Shown here: piece after piece, positions 24,001 to 25,600 of the stretch | Layout of the letters: each line of letters begins with the position of its first letter | How positions within the stretch are numbered: position 1 is the first letter of the stretch | Assembly (NCBI GenBank): GCA_003573635.1 | Contig: QUTJ01031834.1 | Location: 1-26,190 of the forward strand | DNA length: 26,190 nt | Direction: 5' to 3' | Source: Goniomonas avonlea | Lineage: Eukaryota; Cryptophyceae; Goniomonadida; Goniomonadaceae | The notes under the pieces: generated by a model | Told to the model about the DNA's origin: nothing | Database searches by the model: none | What the model saw: the letters and a program-made list of their open reading frames with translations, nothing else | Made by a program: the position numbers and the translations under genes

Positions 24001-25455
24001 GACCGTCACGCTCGCTGCCCCCGTTCCCGCTAAATTGGTTGGGACACTCTCGGTCCCGAGGAAGGAGCTGAATGACACAGCAGAGAGTAAGCTCGAAAGT
24101 TTCGATTGAGCTGACGAGATTGCAATGCTAAACCCGGTCATGATTCCAAGACTGGCTTTCAAACTCAGAGAGGAGTCTCCGGTCCATAACGTTGACAAAC
24201 TCCCGCTCCCACCAACCCTTCCCTTCGCACTGCCACGCACAGCAAACGTTGAACCCACAATAGTGACACTTGAAGATCCAGTCGCGGCTAGGTTGGTTCT
24301 GATGCTACTGCTGATTTGGATGTCACTGAAAGAATAAACAGCGACCAGGGTTGTAGTCTTCGAGAGCACTGAGAGAGCAGCTCCCAACGCGCTCCCCACA
24401 ACACGATTGGACTTCAGGCTCACGGAAGAGTCTGCAACCCACAAAGTTGACAAGCAGCCGCTACCGCCGAGTCGCCCCTTGGCACTAAAACGTGCAACAC
24501 CAAGATGAAAGCCCAGCACAGTGACACTTGCCGATCCAGTTCTTGGCAGATTTGCCTTGATGCTGCTGCTTGCTTCGATGTTGCAGAAGGAGTAAAGTCC
24601 AAACGAGCTACCAACTTGAAAAGCAGTTGATGACACGGCAATCCCCAACCCAACCCCCGCACCAGGAGAGCTTTTCAACCTCAGAGCAGAGTCCGCACCC
24701 CAACCTGTCGACGGGCATCCACTCCCACTGAGCGTTCCTGCGGCACTGATAGAGCCAAGACCGAAGTTTGATCCAACCACAGTCACACTGGAGGCACCAG
24801 TCTTTGCAAGGTTGGTGCTGACGCTGGCACTAGTTCGCACATCATTGAGCGAAAAGGCAGACGACAAGCTTGCAGTGCCGAGTGGAGTCCCTGATAAGAC
24901 AATGCCCTTAACTCTGCCAGCTGACGCCACACTTTTAGACACTATGCAAGACCCTGAAACCCATATTGTCAGCCCTGAAGCACTTCGCGCAACCCGCAGG
25001 CGCGGGCTGCGAGTTCCAAAATTGGACCCGACAACTGTGACTGATACAGAACCACTTGAAGGCAAGTTCAGGGCAACGCCGGAGGATGGTCCTGGAAGAT
25101 CTAACGAAATGGCTGTCGCCAATGAGGCTTTCACACGGGAGGCAGTAGCGCTCAGAGAGAGACCGCGGAGAATCCCTAGCGCGCTCTTGCACACGAGGGA
25201 GGACGTTGACTGCCACCTCGTTGAAGAGCAGGAGGTCAAACCAAACCTAGCTCTGGCGCTTAGATCTACAACGCCGCCGGACCCAAAATCAGTTCCCAAT
25301 ACAGTGACAGATGTCGCACTAGTAGTTGGAGAATTTGCTCGCACCACAGAACTCAGAGTGATTGCGGGGGTCACGGGCACTACTATCAACCAAAAGAAAA
25401 GACAAAACTGTAAATACTTGAATAAATAAAAATGTGAGGGCCGCACTTGCCCCAT
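1..25455 (-). CDS. Giant polycystin-1/REJ-GPS-type adhesion receptor (3' end beyond window)
   Basis: One frame is open from the ATG at 25455-25453 to the window edge, 8,485 codons with no stop; frame was confirmed by translating segments near 0.5, 3.5, 6.3, 12.2, 13.2, 20.4 and 25.3 kb, all in the same phase. Order of parts by residue: signal peptide 1-31, about 48 IPT/TIG-like repeats 19-4190, Calx-beta-like segment 4196-4550, about 24 filamin-type repeats 4555-7185, REJ module 7186-7870, GAIN domain with GPS 7871-8249, TM1 8279-8302, TM2 8365-8385, TM3 8395-8418, then a basic loop running off the edge. The start at 25455 has A at -3 and G at +4 and places a hydrophobic core right after a short N-terminus; in-frame ATGs at 25500, 25521 and 25527 have poor contexts. 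Family knowledge: REJ plus GPS plus this membrane start is the polycystin-1 layout, at the plasma or ciliary membrane. The ligand, any partner channel and the C-terminus are unknown. An adhesion-GPCR-like relative is the alternative, but the REJ domain and TM2-TM3 pattern favour polycystin-1. Confidence 0.9.
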   Translation of the reverse strand, partial: MGQVRPSHFYLFKYLQFCLFFWLIVVPVTPAITLSSVVRANSPTTSATSVTVLGTDFGSGGVVDLSARARFGLTSCSSTRWQSTSSLVCKSALGILRGLSLSATASRVKASLATAISLDLPGPSSGVALNLPSSGSVSVTVVGSNFGTRSPRLRVARSASGLTIWVSGSCIVSKSVASAGRVKGIVLSGTPLGTASLSSAFSLNDVRTSASVSTNLAKTGASSVTVVGSNFGLGSISAAGTLSGSGCPSTGWGADSALRLKSSPGAGVGLGIAVSSTAFQVGSSFGLYSFCNIEASSSIKANLPRTGSASVTVLGFHLGVARFSAKGRLGGSGCLSTLWVADSSVSLKSNRVVGSALGAALSVLSKTTTLVAVYSFSDIQISSSIRTNLAATGSSSVTIVGSTFAVRGSAKGRVGGSGSLSTLWTGDSSLSLKASLGIMTGFSIAISSAQSKLSSLLSAVSFSSFLGTESVPTNLAGTGAASVTVVGSSLGVAASDRARLRGTAYLTTLWRSSSTLRCKYNSGGGKQLCLAVTTGGKAASSVLGVSYSVSPSSTIGTNTPRTAAISVTVVGLSFGVASPQARLWRTSASSTLWASESTVLCRVVRGLNPQFVVTVARQLGSQLTSLTLDYGGPSSVTQTNSGLTGVTSVTVIGSALSASANDGSGRVRFGGSGAQTTVWVSESTLSCKMVTSCGLTFLAATVVLASASLTQAMSYGALLGLSDVVATNFILTGASTVTLIGNHFNRGHGYSRTLRSRSGCETTRWVSESSLRGKVSASKAGSLSLALTSGAIASLLLSVSLDSGTPSSLSRANLAATGASSVTVVGRSFGQETDSLQTAIGRSFCPSTTWTSDSAIRAKPSVAAASGLWTRVSAGQSVSSMTRTLSYAPVTSSSVMGNAAATGATSVTLLGNSFAGQSDPSSRPRLGGSGCASTQWISTSSVHCRASSGNAVRAPISVTSAGEVGCLALSLSFAAVPFSQVVSNVAQTGAASVTVVGWSMGHADGSSRRRVQGTALEATHWISQSSVRSKPAPLRGAGVVIVNTAARYVGTSISAFTANLPVISSGVVSNSPGTGASSVTVIGSNILGADVSSGGRLGTSGWAGTAWVADSCIIGKPVPGADNGLTMQLSVAQQVGCLALALSFSHPATSSLARSNTAPTAATSVTVIGISLARAGHSAQLRTGGSGGMVSAWASGTALRCKPSTGVPSSGLVVGFTVTKRTASIVAAFTTDIVTVSLSSAALANLPTTGSSSVTVLGTGAAHLLSVRGRVGRSACVSTLWVADSSVNCKSAIGLGSALKLVVTGAVRQGSLGSGLSFGGPAASSAVVTNGASTGSASVTVVGSNLGGXVSGSGXERVRGSGSQATWWTSDSCVRGLFGGGSRAACWLQVTAARLVGSSTLVFSVEXAVLSSVVVGNGAVTGAASVTIVGSNLGTREQSGRGRVGGSVCMGSVWGSESAIGCKTALGLWAGRGLAATTGLQAGSMGSSWSHGQALASSMVVSNGAGTGAASVTVVGSSLGRAVSSNRQRVGGSAGAVSTWTSESAVSCKLLLGHPGSGLXVXLTVARRGASVVAAFTANVLPLSVSSAIXANFPTTGSSSVTVVGSNTGIGAVSALGRLSGSGCSATLWVADSSVRCKPSAGVGSGLWVGMTTGRQGGSLVSGLSFGGPAASSAVVTNGASTGSASVTVVGSNLGGVVSGSGRERVRGSGSQATWWTSDSCIKSLTASLVGAGLSCALSLSRLFGSVSSTLSYSPAISAISPTNGPATGSLSVTVVGSSFGRLGHCSPSARLGGSSSVATRFVSDSSLRCKTDAVHGISGRFAVTIVRVFGSFASALSLSPLASSHFLTNVALTAAMSVTVVGSSFGMADHTCRVRLLTTAAAATLWTTSTSLTCKHGAGARTVSVVATLGRGVGTLALSLSYRGGGDVSGAVRLNFPNTGATSVTVVGRHSSHRPFTPGVRVFGSAVEATQWTSETTVVGKPSAAAGLGAGVSVTTAQAFGSLTLALSFYSGPVYVSDAVVTNSAGTGSMSVTLIGRLLSAARTPSLRLGGSGCEVSAWRSETCLQLKAPVLAFVSHRVSVTAEHVSGCITNVLSFSLALAGVARTNGAASGAVSVTVLGRSLWQFDTSAPARVGGSAYQTTAWESDSTLRCRAVPGGAGLLALAVTLTKTRATVTQVLSYLASPTTGLPGNFPGTGVASVTVVGVSFGLSDLSSRTKVSGTTCEASPWRSESTIVCKTPPGWVNPKVSVTVLRGVDFTRQHAISHFVRGLSSVIYTNSALTGSIIVTILGANMAVLAHSARTNIAGSVSQYSRWNADSHMTLKTHQGYVAARRMTVSSGRAGTLTLSFTYNVVPCIVSAALVHNAPPTGAISVTLVGSGFGVPGRRTVTGRVGGTLSEAALWVSESNTNIKVPAGQATKGRSFVNTAGIGFGSLLDSFSFAYPVGFGAISLANAAATGATSVSVLGANWFFRTMSQRLRVGGSACEQTWWVSDTAVKGKAVTGVARLNYIAVSVVEKQASATRAVSYITATVSGRVNFPATGSNTVTVVGANFGPVPWSGMLRNGGSGQAASRWMSDSAIHCRFATGAGGRLTLGATVMWRMGTMTNAATYISVVSSSISLNSPVSGALSVTVLGAGVATARLSSILRIGRTGVAATTWTSSSALRCKPAAMMRSSRFAVTARLGSVGTDGELFTIEPTPTFALRSGNTPRTGATTLTVVGANFGVVMASFGARMHVTQTEARGWWADTTLRAKTPAGTKTVADFRVTLGCCDAGTGAGIVSFDAHVHPSSVRNCNAPVTGSVSVTVTGRGFSEANPTPTARVHGSVLEGTWWVSQSAVICKVAGGRGAGRTALVSLANTHGSLTLCLTYAVPVPSSLVRTNLVSTGAISVTVVGSGFGEASFSCLSRIRVSGTAPTVWTSDSAVRCRVSAGASNVAALGVSVNSRVGTLTLAMSCDLSMSTVATPSNLAGTGSASVTVVASGLGRHLTAQLRIGRTGLQITLWVSDSSLRCKQAPGSHAMRATTVTVAQLRSTATLVFTYAVEPKAAPNSAATAAVSISVIGMTMGVSVPSLHLRFGWSALEATVWTSQSAVRCKTGAQAATGRMAVMTLFRYSHTAFALVTMDPVPLQSSPLRSNFAVTGSSSVTVFGASFGLEVSSRRGRFGRSGEMATAWTSSTAVRCRGSAGLVNIGGQRLLAATVGRSVGTATRVVTHDLGPLAVSSMTWPNGPASGATSVTVVGGRLWIWDLSGDNSLGSTVAEATQWVSETSLAAKANSGRRAWRQVTVTAGVVGTMTQAVTSSPPLAITGRVGTSNCEVTGATSVTLIGISLGSLHASATQRLGGTHCEVSTWVSDTSMRGMAPAGFGSRGLSMSVGLMSFPAATIRVISSLTLTWSYGHLHVTAAGPTNIVGTGAAAVTVVGSHLGSTVTLSPYTRFGGSVSTGSVWVSETTLACKPAVGLGMRLAVSVTAIVVHLSLTRAVSYAPQVRRAHHLNNGPATGAWFVTIVGAQFGVGPHLTTDLRSFGSAAEATAWRAESSIRVKPAAGVGPGIGVAISVPLAGMNTLAAIWTVQGVRVSSMVASNVPTTGASSVTIMGKNLAADGWSVRARVTRTGMAHTGWGSDSSLLCLSPAAGVSGARTTIVSMQPRLWSSTGMFSYAKPSLTRTERANVPTTAALTVTVVGSSFTAKRHSIRAGLGRTTAEGTVWWSDTLLHLKSNSGSANVDRVLVTAVAGHFTMSQAVSFLPGLSSTLVHNSPRTGSVSVTVFGHGLSHHIATLRVSLSSSGCESSFWTAETAIRAKVGPGIWYKRRVQVTAGRAPSTMTLVLTYDILPLLVSALTMTNEPNTGSMSLTIAGVGLGAMQTSVRLRIGGTAPEVTRWVSETSAVCKPAQGNLMAGGLGKTLVLSVLMVTETLTSAVSYFAPHITERRDHYSRGGNVQGTGAMSVTVTGFTFGHYDPTNNDGRFGGTAAEASTWISHTSTLGKASAGVGHKLRVVTTLWGRQRTLTQTLSYHGPIAHALRSTNGPTTGGTSVTLTGANFGVGLYRYGPSDIPSPRARIGVTNCEASEWRSVSSLKCRLSASAVLEKRSSKVVLTAATQRTTSSVLFSYALAHVVPATTNGPATGATTLTLIGSQFGREFLPSKLAVGHTACLVTAWTSDTSSTCKVAPGALEHKLLWSVPHEPLGSHVFDTMHAPLTAQVNSSVVSEAGSSVLMALQLEAVPVHDVIVTASSTDPTEGIPVLPNCTAANPALCLPAVLTWAPANWSRVQYLRIRGVDDNVQDGDVQFGIVLNVSSAGGNDPVYAQRETRTMNFTNLDDDTTGIVTLPFLQRTAEVGWNTAFYLLLRSEPLSTVTIYVNSSRPSEGMVRADSTVFVFTPSDWSVARVVHILGVDDSVPDLDQPYDIILVSNSTDPNYHNLTVILHMINEDDDVPEIWVRVVGQADDSGAAAIAYVRLSQPFSTSVTVRAVSSDVTHAITCGDLTWGTASGSTPYSEEQACAITGVPDHAISGAHNVTVAFAVVADVSDSSYASVGPVSVDLRVLDVPLLVDLGRTRLAPSSLLCVVGATCQVAWSPRNVLNTLVPLQQEASHWAVSLGATPLSPIEVSTQDYYFTSFLRTVSGTYPLVVRHVVTAPVGHLVGSPFSLVVRPGAVVLSASSVTADTQAVVGSTLAARVLLRDQFGNRVTDEASLTVKAAVQSLSLEPPLQLATTVALTVPGDAGDVSVSYVCTVSASYHLSLTIGGQPLPSTPVTVSVLPGSLVPGRGTAVPQTLFSSMRAGVPNLVRIAPRDRYGNTVPPAAPGAVLYSSTLAPVPDDVSMPPVTQDAPDNTFSLSVTRAGTYRLSIFMKTTSVAISGSPFVTIVAPAFADPGGTQLTGPGLRGGVINIPLHFVVTAVDSFGNVRAPDSAMSVTVSPDSGVTVSVIPSQSNPGVYAVTVVSSAAGAKSITVVLGSLPVRSVNVNLVLPDQVGAVVALSSSIAGTAVSAATVGSPATFILSLRDSNGFPAPLLNQQVLATWTAPGGRNIPVLAPTSNPDNTLTFAHTLTQSGTYRLGVVLVLAGLTTPQHIHGSPFSVSVSPGPPAAPFTTIDAPSGPLVAGSVLSVSAWSRDAYGNDRPHNALVEPSPMLVSTASGVVGQAVPREANSASFLVTLLLTVSGEYTVHVRSAGAKLDVSGSPFVLSVVAGAVHHSASSLDPVQLLAGGNTVLPAGEQGLVQVTARDRYRNVLSASPSAGFRAELSIASGTAIVGAVAELPPAVPGTALFRVLHTVAGSYVLSVSVSNPAPEDAKSVVEVVGGRVRLLVVAASIAPARTTTRVLGPPVMGSQLGLQLQARDAYSNPISHGGAAFTSLVTAPSGSIVTPVLTDHGNGSYVAGLTVAEVGTYVFAILYGSPPQHLVDTSVVTGPGPTSGSHCLVTGAGLSGGLAGIKGTFTIIRMDAFGSVLRPVDPDDTISVTTSGTLGATVGLAVPGTCSKNTITGSYECSHLLTKAGLYALRVVISTRSPSSVVAGSPFPLTIAANRMDAAGTRVVSPSVNWVMAGVVSPFHVHPGDLYGNPVVYSPVDSTTNMYYAASLRRDGTSEAAVADVTLHANRSATVQVLVTIASGYALSIEITSLRGGSWVAQRVTGSNMAFTVVPAAPSARLTTASGSGLTVATAGVVGSFAVTVRDAFGNMVDSSSGAASVSSWLELSSRAVGLGSLRLLPSISYQPSVFGRPGVTVAVYTATIAGKYATALMVSGQLVSSATATETLVHAAVVSSAGSAATVPASAPVNTTTVLVVVLRDAYGNIRPKTADDNVAISLTNTSYPFLAPALSQVSFSAEGGYTAELVPKDLSTYRISVTMGVSSTHMAGSPFSFTAVSAAGPTVAAKCSVDFFTPVVRAGDSLNIVVQARDAAGTRVLSITDSFTGTVSNDASYRGALGVSNAVGAGRYKLVGLFPSLPGYFNITIAQIVPGGTAPISGAPLLIFVLPNVAHSSQTSISGPSGTVLPGTHALTLSLRDQFGNEQLYHGSGPYSSLDSTSVSVARDGQPAPDLAQAVGPGLPQGQRTTSVVVTAAGSYVVSIGIAPETGAPFTAQLAFVVAAATWVPQTSSVALVTAPAADGTHAVAGGSVALRLHLRDEYGNDASRGGRSVVVDGADTLVPSTGAALTVTVTVAGTSFLAVGSKEGEVLTLLGTGSPVQIHVGPARMDTRYTTLHGAAMTASTAGVTSSLTIRLRDEYSNAVSSGGAAFRVRLAAKTVLQPVAWLPQALPSVVDKRNGILETTWLLTIAGVYSLFVSRGEPPAHLPGSPFEVSVSPSAISPARCTLSVRDTAAGAGTFSVDARDAYGNQHPGASSAFTITVNGNVQAFGPLDVANAKAPHVYTGRFTATAAGSYAVSVAIGGVDIQSSPTIIRVDPGAVDAGTSLVVGAGINAVIVAGVPGRVAVRLRDSFGNDQTALPGNTVAVAVSLTTASGIVAPECVAEAPAGTVGTGVYACSYVVTAAGSYRVKVVVASVTVTQVNVTVSPAAISQIATSVSLPVPASVVAGVETVFFLRGRDAYGNARVGGECSVRVAAPCSGVLGVRLWRPHSNPGGPPIQVIAAVTDLGNGSYVAKVAPTTAGMYSLEATLVGRDIVGSPTRDAFTVHPGEVRGGVAAGSGLTGGIFDTALAFEVTLIDSFGNTVPASNSSQVRVQFTANTTTYDVTKSLTTTRAVRIEFKALNPNSEQPTVILLAVAVEPNSTSVSGSPFSAALVSSLGPVAPSQCTLKPGDHVLMEPGQVPKGLAVVGSAAFVAVQARQSQAILLPPGNGVGASADGPGVAALTLHTSADAFSLTATVAGLYSVRVTVAGSPIDASGLPAVGATGRGPLASPIPGMFTVTILPGPATQAGWCDGDAGADFVAGTVSTVCLTAVDAYGNDITSGDGAVIRQGWEVVPRHRHLAATFTFPFSELPRVELHATVAGNYSVGLRLLALDMPELHVRVAVAPPQAAFSTLELPPTGSTAVAGHTVRVRVQPRDRFGSANTLERLPVKVSMTLTGSAISLVADSWSEQGGEVAMFSPPVAGTYVVHANSSAAASVGVQGSPLALTIVPGMPTANRSALLSGPLAALLVGFPARACVALRDSMGNNILPPPRSVVDSVALYINSVRIQSVADLSSPHTVCGNFTPTSLNPVQINATLGGLPVSGSPFSAHVVRKTAPALVAAVFSDNGMLITLEFASPTNRGGVKGAVPCAAVLDEASSNAVGGPASVCVWTTDTSLQVNLAAAATIAVGDRIRLKRNLVLSRDEQSFSQDGAVYVLAAHNPVNPRAVLKAPNVLGPCDNLVLDGSGSSGGRFLEFTWLLRNSLTVPTANARDIALTLTSVSMTVPATRIVVIPAALILTGTPYEFSLRVSDRNGAVGREASVSVTRVNTSVPNVTIAGGNTQTATRGRDLVLSCEAWLSSCDGTAGGSNVSMSFAWSMVSPPSLALDERTRNSRSLLVPTADLVVGLQLRLQLRVAVQGQATAAAVVTFVDVYIAAQPVLVRISGGSSRVVGRDTPLTLSTAQSVDPDQGKGVTSSFVFTWKCFRDLAPPESGDRRLEPCVADPSVMDRLFAPGAALELGRDALPLGRYLFRVVGTKEPGPTADSAARTGMDEVHVTMTGSTQDSVAVAIAYEEQWRVDTRLPFRVKGAGADSEVAAAATAGAAWDPPPAPPTGQRWVWTMIQGDVQAEVSTTGRYFTVPPGGLTAGQRFTLRLDVSLDVPLNSTLLRSDTRARGFTEMTFMTNGAPFGGSCDVSAKCLPSQCQAGAPVFTLACSSWTDEAGDLPLTYSWFSLSLPSDTPAGSEPAPTCVTDASLDAVRANIRLPEGDKLNNGQLNLQACVEDSWGARSCVSVVTKVNPMVLPEQCSAGIQEVAQSGALGNVNAVRQQVNAIARSDACEKLVSAGATVRSTSSASVDPALTMVTAVESAHSVSVLNLDTIAATAASLSSVAHLDVVGGGHAESRVLSLAEGLVTSGGPLGPLSSTAATHLLDVASLVLLRTTSPVFAEEQARLRSGSPSGLQDSASDTDRAQPRSLSPSSRAVLQGNSTEARVARALALLRSIVATQTAAFVPGELPLRLASFDLAVSLARSAPTDVGGVTVRFPSGTNVSVPADIMTGVVGACPKWVDTLVVEFQRGIDPHRLVRADSVQAHLVSVELHSCGGVLAVPRTPSKIALSLPALASSADHESEHKLNLCQFWHGAERVWSSRGCLTVASGGGGLFSCHCFHATDFSALPLEKLPELGLTAAVRLTHIHEQLNPATWVPLALVVITVGVYLFGVGAAVLVDRRHLASFLADPDEYVKKVEKLRLAAQTPAPSLAVRLLRHVQHWHVIGQLLSSRPYSHLDRPMCLTCILVLVSYTMMTTALFVSNSPDLPTATVVGYTFTSAILALPALFVLYPFFSPIARHSHPARRRLKLSAPRIFRPTLPAASLNERLTEIAQGLPDRWAPGPPPNTAQPKRRPRRPVPS
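202..621 (-). other. First three membrane helices of the polycystin-like region, without PLAT
   Basis: TM1 is at 621-550 (WVPLALVVITVGVYLFGVGA core). A 62-residue charged loop follows (549-364; VDRRH, DPDEYVKKVEKLR, RLLRHVQHWHVIGQLLSSR). TM2 is at 363-301 (MCLTCILVLVSYTMMTTALF) and TM3 at 273-202 (TVVGYTFTSAILALPALFVL and a following YPFF). The HWH...SR..DR..C pattern before TM2 and a YP pair at the end of TM3 parallel vertebrate polycystin-1. After TM3 comes a strongly basic, Pro-rich segment (HPARRRLKLSAPR, KRRPRRP), as expected for a cytosolic loop. The channel-like later helices are not in the window. Confidence 0.75.
690..1845 (-). other. GAIN domain with GPS autoproteolysis motif
   Basis: After VNPMVLPEQC the sequence turns Ala/Leu/Ser-rich and helical (about 1840-1200), then beta-rich, as in GAIN subdomains A and B. 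The GPS motif runs from 822 to 711: C-Q-F-W, W-S-S-R-G-C, C-H-C-F-H-A-T-D-F-S. All four usual Cys (822, 777, 738, 732) and both Trp are present. Cleavage would fall between Ala (723) and Thr (720), giving a His-Ala-Thr triad in place of the usual His-Leu-Thr/Ser. The remaining stalk before TM1 is 33 residues. In known proteins GAIN self-cleavage leaves the two fragments joined non-covalently. Confidence 0.85.
1850..3555 (-). other. REJ (receptor for egg jelly) domain
   Basis: It opens with NPVNPRAVLKAP and the core CDNLVLDGSGSSGG (near 3522-3481) followed by FLEFTWLLRN. Two further sub-blocks repeat the theme: LSCEAWLSSC...FAW near 3195-3090 and LSTAQSVDPD...FVFTWKC near 2870-2790. Later come GGSCDVSAKC near 2175-2140 and TLACSSWTDEAG...TYSWF near 2100-2040. 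Cys-x-L, D-G-SxS and Y/F-x-W spacing are the REJ hallmarks. In polycystin-1 and sea urchin REJ proteins this domain sits just before the GPS, as it does here. Classical PKD repeats are not evident upstream; TIG and filamin arrays take their place. Confidence 0.78.
3560..3900 (-). other. Pre-REJ beta module
   Basis: The stretch begins near VRKTAPALVAAVFSDNGML, continues through LEFASPTNRGG, a CVW-T-x-DTSL segment and GDRIRLKRN, and ends just before the REJ core. This series (a loop with a Cys pair, then a GDxIxLxxN strand) is one I associate with the lead-in to REJ domains in protist polycystin-like proteins. The boundary with the last filamin unit is approximate. Confidence 0.5.
3905..11795 (-). 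repeat. Array of about 24 filamin-type Ig repeats (about 110 aa each)
   Basis: Units carry the filamin signature RDAYGN or variants, a later NGSY-like turn, AGSY or SGTY strand, and often a closing GSPF-x-V. Clear RD-x-[YF]GN sites sit near 11387, 11050, 10735, 10430, 10097, 9757, 9420, 9110, 8766, 8410, 8070, 7740, 7418, 7060, 6765, 6440, 6120, 5790, 5442, 4728, 4412 and 4094, spaced about 330 bp; degenerate units lie near 11710 and 5110. Filamin/ABP280 repeats are Ig folds that form rods and bind partner strands. Here they follow a signal peptide and precede a GPS, so they should be extracellular. Bacterial Ig-like (invasin-type) repeats share a DAYGN-like motif and are the main alternative name. 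Confidence 0.78.
11795..12870 (-). other. Calx-beta-like segment of the receptor (two clear units and one degenerate)
   Basis: Two units share the pattern TASSTDPTEG or NSSRPSEG, then LTWAPANWSRVQYLRIRGVDD or FTPSDWSVARVVHILGVDD, then DGDVQFGIVL or DLDQPYDIIL, and end NLDDD or NEDDD. The W-x4-V...GVDD...DGD...DDD series is typical of Calx-beta-type repeats, whose acidic ends bind calcium in known members. The units cover roughly 12870-12484 and 12483-12140. A third, weaker stretch to about 11795 keeps the strand pattern but loses the acidic motifs. It links the TIG array to the filamin array. The family call is by motif only. Confidence 0.65.
20297..20473 (-). repeat. 177-bp block identical to 21341-21517 (copy 1)
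   Basis: From CTGTCCGACG at 20297 to the base before the first mismatch at 20474, this stretch matches 21341-21517 base for base, apart from ambiguous bases at 21393 and 21409 in the other copy. The offset is 1,044 bp, which is 348 codons or four TIG units, so both copies lie in the same phase of the repeat. It encodes the end of one unit and the SVTVVGSNLGGV core of the next. Confidence 0.93.
20687..21409. other. Cluster of six ambiguous bases
   Basis: Single N bases occur at 20687, 20770, 20776, 21235, 21393 and 21409 and, as far as I can see, nowhere else in the window. They lie in or next to the recently homogenised part of the TIG array. None of the affected codons can be a stop in the receptor frame. 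They mark unresolved assembly or allelic differences. Confidence 0.9.
21341..21517 (-). repeat. 177-bp block identical to 20297-20473 (copy 2)
   Basis: This is the second copy of the identical block, four TIG units upstream in the gene. Flanking units are clearly related but diverged: the preceding units read LPTTGSSSVTVLG here and FPTTGSSSVTVVG in the other copy. The identity is therefore a sharp island inside older four-unit homology. Two bases (21393, 21409) are unresolved. Confidence 0.93.
25360..25455 (-). other. Signal peptide of the giant receptor
   Basis: Residues 1-5 (MGQVR) are followed by a hydrophobic stretch from about residue 9 to 26, rich in F, L, W, I and V (core LQFCLFFWLIVVPV), with a likely cleavage region near residues 29-32 (TPAI). 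This directs the long repeat region to the ER lumen and the cell exterior. The first TIG-like repeat begins almost at once after it. Translation from upstream ATGs at 25500 or 25527 would add 15 or 24 residues in front and bury the core. Confidence 0.75.
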
Positions 25456-25548
25456 GCTAGATGCACGGGAAAGGCACACCCCGACCCCATTGCCTTGCAT
25501 GGAACTGACAGAAAAATACATATGCATCTGGTCGGGTTACTCGATAGC

Positions 25549-25566
25549 GGAAAATTTGGAAAATTT
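25549..25566. repeat. 9-bp tandem repeat in the spacer
   Basis: GGAAAATTT occurs twice in a row (25549-25557 and 25558-25566). It forms the most AT-rich part of the spacer and lies beside the dyad. It may aid local melting or be a duplicated factor site, but nothing more can be said. Confidence 0.45.
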
Positions 25567-25575
25567 ACTGTTGCG

Positions 25576-25593
25576 TGACCGTGACGACGGTCA
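25576..25593. repeat. 7-bp inverted repeat with 4-bp spacer
   Basis: TGACCGT (25576-25582), spacer GACG, ACGGTCA (25587-25593) form a perfect dyad that overlaps the left end of the TATA-like palindrome and contains a TGACG core. It could be a binding site for a dimeric factor; no factor can be named. Confidence 0.5.
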
Positions 25594-25600
25594 TATATGA
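25591..25600. promoter_or_regulatory. TATA-like perfect palindrome
   Basis: TCATATATGA equals its own reverse complement, so it offers a TATA-like element on either strand. Its centre (25595.5) is the exact midpoint of the two ATG first bases (25455 and 25736), about 140 bp from each. That would allow 5' leaders of about 100 nt if transcription starts 30 bp downstream. Function is inferred. Confidence 0.4.

Larger units (their letters stand above)
12880..25400 (-). repeat. Array of about 48 tandem IPT/TIG-like Ig repeats (about 87 aa each)
   Basis: Each unit follows the pattern TN-x-P-x-TG-x2-SVTVVG-x2-FG, then R-x-GGS-x-C, then W-x-SDSS-x2-CK, then G-x-G with a closing GTLT-like strand and a SY/SF end. 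This fits the IPT/TIG fold (GxxxGGxxVTIxGxxFG). The SVTV core recurs on average every 261 bp, at roughly 25307, 25038, 24781, 24517, 24260, 24003, 23751, 23506, 23247, 22987, 22731, 22472, 22215, 21956, 21689, 21434, 21174, 20918, 20650, 20393, 20128, 19875, 19617, 19358, 19100, 18847, 18590, 18330, 18065, 17810, 17555, 17297, 17033, 16777, 16516, 16265, 16008, 15737, 15477, 15195, 14934, 14670, 14407, 14154, 13892, 13607, 13347 and 13060. Known TIG domains serve as rod-forming or binding Ig folds (plexins, fibrocystin). The likely role here is a long extracellular stalk or adhesive rod. The repeat count is firm to within one or two; the family name is by pattern only. Confidence 0.82.

Noticed and set aside
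12880-25400. The 260-bp periodicity as satellite DNA, a mobile-element array or a CRISPR-like array
   Set aside because: Units are conserved as protein in one frame, differ greatly in DNA and keep exact multiples of three; spacing is far too long for CRISPR and no transposase or terminal repeats are seen.
25456-25527. Upstream in-frame ATGs at 25500, 25521 and 25527 as the start of the giant gene
   Set aside because: They have poor contexts (no purine at -3 together with G at +4), would place 15 or more polar residues before the hydrophobic core and would extend into the putative promoter spacer.
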